A stretch of 64,000 nt of DNA, taken from Caulobacter sp. AP07 (GTDB lineage Bacteria; Pseudomonadota; Alphaproteobacteria; Caulobacterales; Caulobacteraceae). Positions 17,519 through 25,793 of this stretch are shown here, piece after piece. Position 1 is the first letter of the stretch. The number at the start of each line of letters is the position of its first letter. The stretch is from contig NZ_AKKF01000167.1 of NCBI RefSeq assembly GCF_000281955.1, positions 22,705 to 86,704 on the forward strand. The letters run 5' to 3'. The notes under the pieces are model-generated. The model was not told the DNA's origin and did no database searches. It saw nothing but the letters and a program-made list of their open reading frames with translations. The position numbers were made by a program, and so were the translations under genes.

Positions 17519-18310
17519 GTGCATACCGCGTTTGATCTCAACAAGTCGATGTTCGCCCTGACGGTCGATGGTCAGGCGGCCGATCGCGACGTCCTGCTCG
17601 ATTGGGAAGCGCGCGATCGTCTGGGCGTGATCATCGACCGGCCGGTCGGCGCGCTCGGGGCGGGGCTGCTGACCCTGATGACGATCACCGCCTTCTACGA
17701 CGTTCGCGGCAAGAAGCGCCGCCAACGCCCCCTGTACCCCGATATCTTTCTCATCCACGCGGGCGGCCCCTGGGGCCCGTTCGTGTCGTTCGATTTTTGG
17801 CCCGACCACAAGGAAGTGTTCGTCGAGGCCGAGCCCCGCGAACTCCTGCGCGGCATCAACCATCTCGGCCTCACCCATCTGGCCCTGCCCGACCGTCCGC
17901 GGGCCGCCGTCGTTCATCGTTTCAAGGAGCCGGAGGCGGCGCGCGACCGGTTGAAGATGTGTTTCGCCTACGGCCCCGACGGCCGGGTAGAGGGGGGCGA
18001 CATCGCTATCCGGTCCGACCACCCGGCGGTGTTCGACAATTTCGACGCCGTCTTGAACATCAAGCGACAACTGGCGGATTTGGCGTCGGCGCCGCGGTCC
18101 TCGATCCCCCGGCGCTTGCAATCGACGTCGAGCGACGAGAACAAGCGCGCCTTCGCCTATATTTCCGCGCGGGCGCAGGCCGAGGCCAGGCCCGACCACC
18201 CCGATCACCTGGCGGCCGCCGCGCGATTGGCCAAGGCCCGCGGGGGAGCGGGCCTGACCGAGACCCTGCGCAGGGTCTCGGTGGATTGCGCGCTGGAAAT
18301 GCTGGGCTGA
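17519..18310 (+). CDS. conserved-looking protein of unknown function, 263 residues
   Basis: I do not recognise a family. The start is taken as GTG 17519 because GAGGACGGG lies just before it. ATG 17549 has no ribosome binding site. The product has a central hydrophobic segment (ALGAGLLTLMTITAFYD, about 55-71), then a globular part with aromatic-rich FVSFDFWPDHKEVFVE and a polar C-terminal tail rich in Arg and Ala. There is no signal peptide. It is transcribed away from the molybdenum operon across a gap with two palindromes, so it might belong to the same response. Codon use is like that of its neighbours. Confidence 0.6.
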   Translation: MHTAFDLNKSMFALTVDGQAADRDVLLDWEARDRLGVIIDRPVGALGAGLLTLMTITAFYDVRGKKRRQRPLYPDIFLIHAGGPWGPFVSFDFWPDHKEVFVEAEPRELLRGINHLGLTHLALPDRPRAAVVHRFKEPEAARDRLKMCFAYGPDGRVEGGDIAIRSDHPAVFDNFDAVLNIKRQLADLASAPRSSIPRRLQSTSSDENKRAFAYISARAQAEARPDHPDHLAAAARLAKARGGAGLTETLRRVSVDCALEMLG

Positions 18311-18434
18311 CGTGGCCCCGACCCAATGGGCCGCGGGAAAACGCGGCTCAATGCCCCCTCAACCCGCGCTTGCGCGAAAATGCCGCAGAACCTGGAAGGC
18401 GCGTCTTAACCGGAGCGCGAACAAGATCGAGGCC

Positions 18435-20597
18435 ATGACCGTCACGACCCAAGCCACACCCGATCGCTTTGGCGCCAGGATCGTGCGTCCCGTGGCCGTG
18501 GTGATCGTCATCACCCTGCTCACGCTGCTGGCCTCGGCGTTCTGGGCCGCCAAGCGCAGCGACGACCTGGCGATGGATCGCCAGCGCGCCATCGTTCAAC
18601 GGGCCGTGGACACCGCCCAGCAGGACCTGTTGGCCGAACAGCAGATCGTCGCGATCTGGGACGATCCGGTCAAACGGCTCGCCGCGCCGAGCCCGGCGGA
18701 CCTGCAATGGGCCAACGACAATATCGGCATGTGGCTCAACACGCGCTTTGGCCAGGACGAGGTCTATCTGCTGTCGGGGACCAACGCGCCTCTCTACGCC
18801 ATGCAACTGGGCGAGCGGCGGCCGGCGACGGCGTTCGCCAGCGCCGGGCCGGACTTGGCGGCGATGGTGCGGCGCCTGCGCCAGGTGAGCGACGACGCCA
18901 TCACCGGCCTGGTGCAAGTCAACGGCAAGCCGTCCTTCGTCAGCCTCTCGAAGATGATCCCGTTGACCGGCGCGGCGCGGCGCACGCCCGGCGCGGAGCC
19001 GGTGGTCGTCAGCGTCGTCCATCTCGAGGGTGGTTTCGCCGAGCGCCTCGATCGCCGAAACCTGTTGGCCGGCGCTCGGTTCGGGCCCTCGCCGACGACC
19101 GCTCGCGGCGAGATTTCCGAGGAGTTGAAGGACAGAGGGGGGCGAACGATCGGCTATGTGTCCTGGCGCCCCGCCCTGCCCGGCCGATCGGTGTTGCAGG
19201 TGATCTTACCCTTTTCGATCTTCGCGTTCGTGATCGTCGCCGCCGCCCTGGGGCTTCTGGTGCGCAATCTCAAGCGGTCCGGCCGCCGGCTGCAGGCCAG
19301 CGAGGCCCATGCGCAGCATCTGGCCTATCACGACGTCCTGACCGGCCTGCCCAACCGCGCGCTGTTCGCCGATCGCCTCGATCAGGCCCTGGCCCGGGTG
19401 CGGCGCGGCGACGAAATGGTCGCCCTGCTCTATCTGGATCTGGACCGTTTCAAGGCCGTCAACGATCGCCTGGGACACGCGGCCGGCGACGCCCTGATCC
19501 GGGAATTCGCGAGCCGGGTGGGTTTGCTGCTCCGCGCCGGCGACACCTTGGCGCGCTTTGGCGGCGACGAATTCGCCGTCATTCAGGGCGGCGTGCGCGA
19601 TCACGACAGCGTCGAGGCGCTGTGCGCCCGCATTCGCCAAGCCGTGGCCGAGCCGTTCGAGATCCTTGGCGCACAGGCCTTCGTAGGGGTCAGTATCGGC
19701 GTGGCCTTCGCCCCCGAACACGCCGGCGATCGTGTCGAACTGGCCCGCAAGGCCGATATCGCCCTCTACCGCGCCAAGGCCCTGGGGCGTGACCGCTTCG
19801 AGGTCTTCGCCGAACATCTCGACGAAAGCGTCAACCATCGCGCGCGGATCGAGGCGGCTCTGCGCACGGCGATGACCAGCGGACAGGGGCTGGCGGTTCA
19901 CTACCAGCCCCAGTACGCCAACAGCGGCGCGACGCTCGTCGGCTTCGAAGCCCTGGTGCGCTGGACAGACCCGACGTCCGGCGTGATGAGCCCCGACCAT
20001 TTCATCCCCATCGCCGAGGAGACCGGCCTGATCGTCGAACTGGGCGAGTGGGTGTTGGCTCAGGCGTGTCTGGTGTCTGCCCGGCAACCGGCTCTGACCA
20101 TGTCGGTGAACGTCTCGGCCGTGCAGTTGCGCGCCGCCGACGCCGCCGAACGCCTCCTGGCCGTGATCGCCGCCAGCGGCGCCAATCCGCGGGCCATCGA
20201 GCTGGAGATCACCGAGACGGCTTTCCTCGACGATGTGGAAAGCCTGAGCGAGGCGATCGGCAAGCTGCGCGCAGCCGGGGTGCGGCTGGCGCTCGACGAC
20301 TTTGGGACCGGCTATTCAAGTTTGGCGCGCCTGCAGCGTTTCGCGGTCGATCGCATCAAGATCGATGGCTCCTTCGTCCGCAACCTGGGCTCGGCGGGGG
20401 ACTCGCGGGCGATCGTGGCGGCGGTGATCAATCTGGCCGCCGCCCTGCGTATCGAGGTGACGGCCGAGGGTGTCGAGACCGCCGAGCAGATGCGTCTGCT
20501 CGGCGACCTGGGCTGTCGTGAAATGCAGGGCTTTCTGTTTTCGAAAGCGGTGCCGGAGAGCCAGCTTCGCCGCATGTTGGCGCGGGCGGCCTCCTAG
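18435..20597 (+). CDS. membrane c-di-GMP enzyme: CHASE4-GGDEF-EAL
   Basis: This 720-residue protein has a first membrane helix at about 19-38, a periplasmic CHASE4 sensor at about 45-240 (typical WDDPVKRL and NTRFGQDEVYLLSG), a second helix at about 254-277, a GGDEF diguanylate cyclase domain and a C-terminal EAL phosphodiesterase domain. The cyclase signature RFGGDEF at 374-380 is intact and is preceded by RAGD at 367-370, a product-binding inhibitory site. The EAL motif (505-507, GFEALVRW) and DDFGTGYSSL are also intact, so both making and breaking of c-di-GMP are possible. ATG 18435 follows GATCGAGG. It stands alone, with no sign of co-transcription with the gene 124 bp upstream. Confidence 0.95.
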   Translation: MTVTTQATPDRFGARIVRPVAVVIVITLLTLLASAFWAAKRSDDLAMDRQRAIVQRAVDTAQQDLLAEQQIVAIWDDPVKRLAAPSPADLQWANDNIGMWLNTRFGQDEVYLLSGTNAPLYAMQLGERRPATAFASAGPDLAAMVRRLRQVSDDAITGLVQVNGKPSFVSLSKMIPLTGAARRTPGAEPVVVSVVHLEGGFAERLDRRNLLAGARFGPSPTTARGEISEELKDRGGRTIGYVSWRPALPGRSVLQVILPFSIFAFVIVAAALGLLVRNLKRSGRRLQASEAHAQHLAYHDVLTGLPNRALFADRLDQALARVRRGDEMVALLYLDLDRFKAVNDRLGHAAGDALIREFASRVGLLLRAGDTLARFGGDEFAVIQGGVRDHDSVEALCARIRQAVAEPFEILGAQAFVGVSIGVAFAPEHAGDRVELARKADIALYRAKALGRDRFEVFAEHLDESVNHRARIEAALRTAMTSGQGLAVHYQPQYANSGATLVGFEALVRWTDPTSGVMSPDHFIPIAEETGLIVELGEWVLAQACLVSARQPALTMSVNVSAVQLRAADAAERLLAVIAASGANPRAIELEITETAFLDDVESLSEAIGKLRAAGVRLALDDFGTGYSSLARLQRFAVDRIKIDGSFVRNLGSAGDSRAIVAAVINLAAALRIEVTAEGVETAEQMRLLGDLGCREMQGFLFSKAVPESQLRRMLARAAS

Positions 20598-20859
20598 AGC
20601 CTGTTGGCGAGCTCACGAAAATGCAGCAGGACCGCCGGCTTGGACGCGTCGCCCGCCGTCTTCTAGGACGCCTGGTTCGCGGAATATCCGAACGAGGCCG
20701 CCGCGCTGAGCCGTCTGCGCGTGGCGCCCAACGCTCTCTGGGCGCGGGGGGCAAGGCGAGCATCAACCGCAGTTCAGCCCGTTGACGGCAGGGAGCACTT
20801 CTTGACCAACGCTGTTGTTTCCAAGCCGGCGGCTTCCTGCCTTAGCCTTGCGGGACGGA
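20598..20859. other. intergenic region between convergent genes
   Basis: This 262-bp stretch lies between the c-di-GMP enzyme and the stop of the secreted unknown protein. I see no gene, convincing hairpin or repeat. Confidence 0.5.
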
Positions 20860-21411
20860 TCAACGACGATATTTTCTGCGGTCGCTGGCAAGGCAGCCCT
20901 GTGCGCGAAAGACGGCCGCGCGGAAGCTCTCGCTGTCCAGGGCGAAGTTGCGCTCCCACCCTAAGCGTTTGACCTCGATATTTGCTTCCTCGTCCGCTTG
21001 GTCGATCCATGCATTCAGGTCGTCATTCGAAAAGACGAACGATGTCATGAAATACAAGGTTGAGGTTTTCATCTCCATCTTTGGAGCCGACCCGATCTTG
21101 ATCGAGAAATCCCGCGCCGGCGCCGAATAGGGAAGCTTCGGCGAGCGGATCGTGAGAACGTTGTAGTCGCCTCCTGGTGCACGGTCGTGGCGCAGCGTGA
21201 GGGTGATGGCGTCCCCCTCCTCGCCGCCCTTCGTCACCAAGCATTCGTAGTAGTAGTCCAGCGGCCCGCGGCACTCGCTGCGCCAGTCGCCGATCGGCAA
21301 TACGGTCTGGCAGTCCGCCGGCCGCGCGGCGGTCGCCGAGGCTGTCGCCAAGACGCCGCACACAACCGCCGCCGCCGCCAATATCCATCTGGCCTGGACC
21401 AGCAAGTGCAC
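20860..21411 (-). CDS. secreted protein of unknown function, 183 residues
   Basis: The start chosen is GTG 21411, because it puts a signal peptide (HLLVQARWILAAAAVVCGVLATASATA) at the N-terminus. The frame stays open back to 21681, but that extension reads like random sequence. The mature part has four cysteines spaced as if in disulfides (ADCQTVLPIGDWRSECRGPLD at the start, CLV, and GCLASD at the end), mostly beta-rich sequence. It loosely resembles IalB-like periplasmic proteins in the early G-D-W-x3-C pattern, but I would not name it. It is read in the same direction as the caspase-like gene upstream, 332 bp away. Confidence 0.6.
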   Translation of the reverse strand: MHLLVQARWILAAAAVVCGVLATASATAARPADCQTVLPIGDWRSECRGPLDYYYECLVTKGGEEGDAITLTLRHDRAPGGDYNVLTIRSPKLPYSAPARDFSIKIGSAPKMEMKTSTLYFMTSFVFSNDDLNAWIDQADEEANIEVKRLGWERNFALDSESFRAAVFRAQGCLASDRRKYRR

Positions 21412-21743
21412 GGGCTTCTGGGAGGCTGGGTCCAGCGAACCGCTTCGTCGATGTCTGCGAACGTCCAGAACCCTTGATTTTACGGGGGAGCTTGGGCTTG
21501 AATCTGCCGTCGCATCATTGGATGAGCGGGTCTTGGAGCGAGCCGCGCACCAACCTGTTGCAATCGAGCGGACCATAATCCATCTCCGATGGCTGTGACG
21601 CAGCCCTTCCATCGCAAAGCCTAGGCAACCTAGCGCTGACAGATAGGGCAAGAAATCAAGTTTGGACGGACATCCAGACACCCCTGGGCGCCGGCATGAA
21701 TAGCTCTGTATCTCGCGGTGCTTGAAAGCGAAGAACGGTCTCG
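21412..21743. other. intergenic region after the caspase-like gene
   Basis: This 332-bp gap contains the upstream part of the open frame of the secreted protein, which looks non-coding. Nothing else is recognisable. It probably holds the promoter of the 183-residue secreted protein. Confidence 0.4.
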
Positions 21744-23057
21744 TCAGCGATAGGCCGATGGCGCCGGAGCCGGGTTGCGCAGAGAGGCCTCACGGGAGCA
21801 AGCCTCCTCGGGCCCGTCGATCGTTCCCCAGTAGAAGGTGTCGCCGGCGTATTGCAGGGCCGTGGACGAGGCCAGCTTCACCGTTTCGTTGTGTTTGAGT
21901 ACGCGGATCTTGCACCCGTAGTCGGTCCCTCGGTCGCCAGGGGTTGGGAGGCCGCGCCGCACATAGACCGGGGTCGAAACCGTGACCGTGCGGGAGAACG
22001 AACCGCGCTTGCCGCCGTCCTTGAAGCCCTCGGCGACCTGTTTCAGCACGCTGCAGCCGAACGGATAGAGATCGCTAACGCTTTGGGGCTTGCAATCGGC
22101 CGCCGACAGCTTGCCTAGAAACACCGCTGGCCTGGCTCCGCCGATATTGGTGGCCGCTTGGTTCGCCAACAGCGCCTTCGGCGAGATCAGCTTTGTCGCT
22201 GTTTCCACGAAGGGGTTGGGCTTCTTGAAGGATTCGACCGACACCTGCTGCACGCCGGCGCTGCAGGTGTCGAAACACCACTGGTCGAGGACGGCGTTTT
22301 CAAACGTCGGAAACTGAGGGTTGGGCTTCACCAAGTCGACGACCTGACGGCGCAGTTCGAGGGCGAAGAGGTTGATGTCCTGCCCCTTCCAGCTGTCGAA
22401 CAGGGTGACGAATTTTCGCGAGAACGGAGAGCCGAGTTTGGCCTTTGCGTCCTCGCCAGACAGCTTGTCCGCCGAGGTTTGGGTATATTTGGCCGAGTAG
22501 AGAATGAAAGAGTTGGTCGGCGTGTAGTCCTGCCGCCGCAGACCGCCTGTCGAGGCATAGGGCCGCCCCCCGGCATAGGGGTTCTCGCGACAGGCATCGA
22601 CGATCCAGACCTGAATCGTCGCGGCGCGGGCCTCGATCGCCTCCATCCAGTCGCGGATGGGGATCATCCTTTCCTTCATGGCGTATTCGCCGCCGAGGGC
22701 CTGACTGCTCGGGCTGTCGTAGGGAACGAACATGTTCTCCCCACGAATATCCAGGCCGTGTCCCGAATAGTAGACGAGCACCTCGTCGTGCTCGTCGATG
22801 GTATCGAGAAACTTGTCGAAAGCGGTGATGAGCTTGTCCTTCGATGCCTGCTCCTCAAGCACGGTGGTGACGATGTATCCGGCGTTGGTGAGCTTGGGCG
22901 CGATGGCCTCGATATCCACGACGGGATTGTCCAGCGGCTTGCCAAGCTGTGGATACGTCGCGATCCCCACAAGGAAGGCTCGTCTGGCGGCGAACGCCGG
23001 CGAAGCGAAACAGGTCAGCAGAACGGCGATGAGAAGCAGGCTGCGGCAACGGTTCAT
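21744..23057 (-). CDS. secreted caspase-family (peptidase C14) protein
   Basis: This 437-residue protein has a signal peptide (SLLLIAVLLTCFASPAFA, cut near residue 24) and a p20-like caspase domain. VYYSGHG at 96-101 gives catalytic His100 and IVDACRENP at 152-160 gives Cys156, with an early GIATYP strand also typical. About 230 further residues of unknown fold follow, with several cysteines. ATG 23057 is favoured over ATG 23066 because the GAGG at 23067-23070 lies nine bases before it. The gene follows the lysozyme-like gene by a few bases. Bacterial caspases cleave after Arg, Lys or Asp and often act in stress or defence, but the signal peptide places this one outside the cytoplasm. Its target is unknown. 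Confidence 0.9.
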   Translation of the reverse strand: MNRCRSLLLIAVLLTCFASPAFAARRAFLVGIATYPQLGKPLDNPVVDIEAIAPKLTNAGYIVTTVLEEQASKDKLITAFDKFLDTIDEHDEVLVYYSGHGLDIRGENMFVPYDSPSSQALGGEYAMKERMIPIRDWMEAIEARAATIQVWIVDACRENPYAGGRPYASTGGLRRQDYTPTNSFILYSAKYTQTSADKLSGEDAKAKLGSPFSRKFVTLFDSWKGQDINLFALELRRQVVDLVKPNPQFPTFENAVLDQWCFDTCSAGVQQVSVESFKKPNPFVETATKLISPKALLANQAATNIGGARPAVFLGKLSAADCKPQSVSDLYPFGCSVLKQVAEGFKDGGKRGSFSRTVTVSTPVYVRRGLPTPGDRGTDYGCKIRVLKHNETVKLASSTALQYAGDTFYWGTIDGPEEACSREASLRNPAPAPSAYR

Positions 23058-23068
23058 CGCGCGCATCC

Positions 23069-23923
23069 TCAGGCCTTGAGGCCTTGCTTGAAGAGCGCCG
23101 CTTCGAGATCGCGGCGCAGGAGCAGGCCCTTCATGTCGGGATCGTCGGCCCACAAACGCTTCATGCTGATGAGCTGATCAGGGATCTTCGCGAATTCCTT
23201 CCTGACCATGGCGAGCTTGATCGCCCGCATCTCGGCGTAGCGATCGGTTGTCTTCTTGAAGCTGGCGCCACGGTTGTAGACCAGCGACACCAGCGCTCCC
23301 AAACTGTCGTCGGAGAGCAGGTTGGTATTTGGCAAGGTTCCAATCGTTTCGGCGACAAACCGCGGTAGCGTCGTGGTGGTGAACTGGCCGTAGGCGGCGT
23401 CCCAGCCGATGCGCAGGCTCGCCAGTTGGGGCAGCAAGGCCTTGGCGGCGGGACCGGTGACTTCGCAGGCGGACTCAAGCCTCGCCAAGTCCGTGGCGCC
23501 GAGGACTTTGCCCCAATCCTCCCGCAGATAGGCGGCGGTCACATAGCCCAGGTCATAGCCGATCCCCAGCGTGACGCCTGACTGGCCCTTGGGCCAGATC
23601 GGTTGTTGGTACTTGGCTTCGTAGCGTTTGCGATCGCTGACCTCGAGCGTGACAATCATCTTCACGGCGTCAGGAGAGATCGCTCGCTTCGACGGGGCTC
23701 TACGCGGGGCGATCGCCTTGGTGACCGTCTCCTCGTAGAGCGTCTGAAGGCCTTCCCGGTCACCGTGCGTGGCTTCGAGCACCTCAGGTTCGGCCAACGC
23801 GGTGTTCAGGAGATTTTCGAAGGGCGTGACGGCTGGTTGCGCCGTCAATGCACTTGGCGTGGCCAGCGCCGCGCCCATGCCAAATAGCGCCGCTCGTCGC
23901 GCAATCATCCCCAATGTCCCCAT
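23069..23923 (-). CDS. exported lysozyme-like (GH24 / pesticin-type) protein
   Basis: This 284-residue protein has an N-terminal export signal (IARRAALFGMGAALATPSALTA) and a lysozyme-like centre. Glu94 (TLEVSD), Thr118 and Asp124 (VTLGIGYDLG) fit the Glu-Asp-Thr arrangement of T4-lysozyme and pesticin-like muramidases, and a helix near 230 (LVSLVYNRGASF) matches the family's conserved asparagine-arginine region. It would cut peptidoglycan in the periplasm. ATG 23908 with GGGGA eight bases upstream is an alternative start. Its last codons run into the caspase gene with about a ten-base spacing, so the two are one transcript. The pairing suggests processing or killing linked to the cell wall. 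Confidence 0.75.
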   Translation of the reverse strand: MGTLGMIARRAALFGMGAALATPSALTAQPAVTPFENLLNTALAEPEVLEATHGDREGLQTLYEETVTKAIAPRRAPSKRAISPDAVKMIVTLEVSDRKRYEAKYQQPIWPKGQSGVTLGIGYDLGYVTAAYLREDWGKVLGATDLARLESACEVTGPAAKALLPQLASLRIGWDAAYGQFTTTTLPRFVAETIGTLPNTNLLSDDSLGALVSLVYNRGASFKKTTDRYAEMRAIKLAMVRKEFAKIPDQLISMKRLWADDPDMKGLLLRRDLEAALFKQGLKA

Positions 23924-24411
23924 GAGCCTAGGTTACGTGGAACGCACCGCCCAGGCGAACATCGGACGTCTCTCCGACGTGACTGATGCTGAAAACTTGA
24001 ACAACCCGCCCCGGCTGTAATTGGCAGTGCAACATCTATAGATGGTGGAGTCAAGTCAGGCCAAGCTTGACGGCTTGCCCTTGCTCGCGCTTCCAAATCG
24101 GCGCGCTCTTGGGGCTGACGGAGTGACTGGTCCTCGAAACGTCAACGTCCTGGAAGGGAGCCAAGGACCGTTCCTGGGACGCAGCGATCCTCGGTCATGC
24201 GGCTTCCAACGCCTACCGGCTACCCGTCTCAGGCACTAGCCAGATCGACTTTTGAACCTCGGTCCGGTCGCTCCCAATACCAAGGAGATGATCCGTTTTC
24301 CTGATTGGCGGCCGCGCGCCGTCGCCGCGTGTATTTCTGGGGCCTCGCGCGGACGATCTCCACCGGCCCGGCGCCTTCGACAGGCGTCGTGCCGGCGGAG
24401 ACCCCGAGTTC
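23924..24411. other. 488-bp stretch without a clear gene
   Basis: A frame at 24042-24239 could encode 65 residues, but it lacks a ribosome binding site and shows no family features. The region presumably holds the promoter of the lysozyme/caspase operon near 23930-24040, which is comparatively AT-rich, and the downstream end of the Rieske gene transcript. No tRNA, repeat or hairpin was recognised. Confidence 0.4.
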
Positions 24412-25596
24412 CTAGGCTTGGGCGGTGTAGCGCTCGGCCAGCCACGTGTGAAACTGATGGACCGACTTTTCCATCCAGGAATAGTTGCCCTGCTCGGCGA
24501 ACCGAGACGACTGGCCCTGGCGCACCGTCTCACAGGCCAACTCGTCCTCGTCCCAGGTGGGGACCAGGGCGGCGGTGTAGGCGTCGCGAACCGCCGCGAA
24601 GTCTGGCCGGTCGTACGAGGCCTCCGTCACCAGGATGTCCCAGCGCGCCGTCAGGCGGTCGACGCTGTGAACGTCCATGTCGAGGATGACCACCGAGCAG
24701 GGATCGATCAGCATGTGGAACATCGGAAAGACGTTCACGACGATGAACGCGTTGGCGTGGCGCTCCGGAAGACCCGGAACCGGATCGAAGAAGGTGTCGA
24801 TCGACCCGCCGTCCGGGGCCGGCAGCCAGAACAGGTTGTAGGGTCCGTCGACGTCCTCGTAGATCCCCTTGCGCGCCGGGGCCATGGGCTCGAACGTCGT
24901 GGGATGGACATAGGGCTGGTGATAGGCCTCGGTGAAATTGTCGAGCGTGGCCTTCCAATTGCCGGGCCAGGCCTTCTCCCGCATGGTCGAGCACTTCATC
25001 GACGCCAGCCCGAACGGCTCAAGAACCGCGTCGAGGGTCTTCAGACGCGGCGACAGCGGCTCGGCGTCCCTGTCAAAATTGAAGAAGACGAACCCCTGCC
25101 AGACATCGACGGCGAACTCCGGCAGGCTCTCGCCTTCCGGCGAATAGCCTTCCTGCATGTAGGGCGCGGCGGCCAGGGTTCCGTCGGTTCGATAGCGCCA
25201 CCCGTGATAGGGACAGACGAACCCCTTCTTGCCGCAGTTGCCCGCGCCGGAGGCGACCGGATAGCCGCGGTGGCGACAGGCGGCGGAGAAGGCTTTGATG
25301 CCGCCCTTGTGGTCGCGCATGATGATCACCGTCTCGTCGAACCGACGCAGGGTGAAATAGTCGCCGGGGTTGGCGACCTGATCGACGCGACCGGCGTAGA
25401 TCCATTCGCGGGTCAGCACCTTTTCGACTTCGAAGCGGTGAAAGTCGGGGTCGGTATAGCAACGCGGCGGCAGAACCCGGGCGATCTCGAAGGGCTTCAT
25501 CACCGCGTCGAAGGCCGCCCGAGCAACGCCGCCCAGGCTATTGTGATGGGAAGCAGCGTCCGTCGCCGGACGTTGTTGTTGGATCAAGGTCGTCAT
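24412..25596 (-). CDS. Rieske aromatic-ring-hydroxylating oxygenase alpha subunit
   Basis: This is a 394-residue alpha subunit. Rieske ligands are Cys107-x-His109 (SAACRHRGYP) and Cys128-x2-His131 (FVCPYHGW). The mononuclear iron site is ATLDNFTEAYHQPYVH, with Asp219 as bridging acid and His226 and His231 as ligands. ATG 25596 has AGAGGCGGAACC before it, while the frame extends to 25806 without features. The N-terminal arm resembles the truncated protein at 1-234. A perfect shared palindrome (25657-25672) is 60 bp upstream, and the second LuxR regulator is just beyond. It has no beta subunit, ferredoxin or reductase beside it. The substrate is unknown. The HQPYVHP motif is common in phenylpropionate- and carnitine-type oxygenases. 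Confidence 0.93.
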   Translation of the reverse strand: MTTLIQQQRPATDAASHHNSLGGVARAAFDAVMKPFEIARVLPPRCYTDPDFHRFEVEKVLTREWIYAGRVDQVANPGDYFTLRRFDETVIIMRDHKGGIKAFSAACRHRGYPVASGAGNCGKKGFVCPYHGWRYRTDGTLAAAPYMQEGYSPEGESLPEFAVDVWQGFVFFNFDRDAEPLSPRLKTLDAVLEPFGLASMKCSTMREKAWPGNWKATLDNFTEAYHQPYVHPTTFEPMAPARKGIYEDVDGPYNLFWLPAPDGGSIDTFFDPVPGLPERHANAFIVVNVFPMFHMLIDPCSVVILDMDVHSVDRLTARWDILVTEASYDRPDFAAVRDAYTAALVPTWDEDELACETVRQGQSSRFAEQGNYSWMEKSVHQFHTWLAERYTAQA

Positions 25597-25656
25597 GGTT
25601 CCGCCTCTGCCTCGGCACGTTGGCCAAAGCATCCCGCGCCCGGCTTCGGCTCGCCA

Positions 25657-25672
25657 TACCCTCGCTGGGGTA
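25657..25672. promoter_or_regulatory. shared 16-bp palindrome, site D (perfect halves)
   Basis: TACCCTCGCTGGGGTA: perfect TACCC and GGGTA halves, equal to a 7-2-7 heptamer repeat. It lies 60 bp before the Rieske gene start. A -41-type activator position would put the transcription start about 20-25 bp before the ATG. Confidence 0.7.
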
Positions 25673-25793
25673 GCGCTGGGCCTTGTCAGGCCCGGACCAG
25701 GCCGGGTCGGTGGTCTGCGAAGTCGCGGGGCCCGACACAGGACGCCAAGAGCGTTCTGAGGGACGAGGCTGCGCGATCCTAGCCGATCTCGCC

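Noticed and set aside
24042..24239. Small plus-strand frame of 65 residues in the 488-bp gap
   Set aside because: No binding site, no family features and no strand consistency with neighbours.
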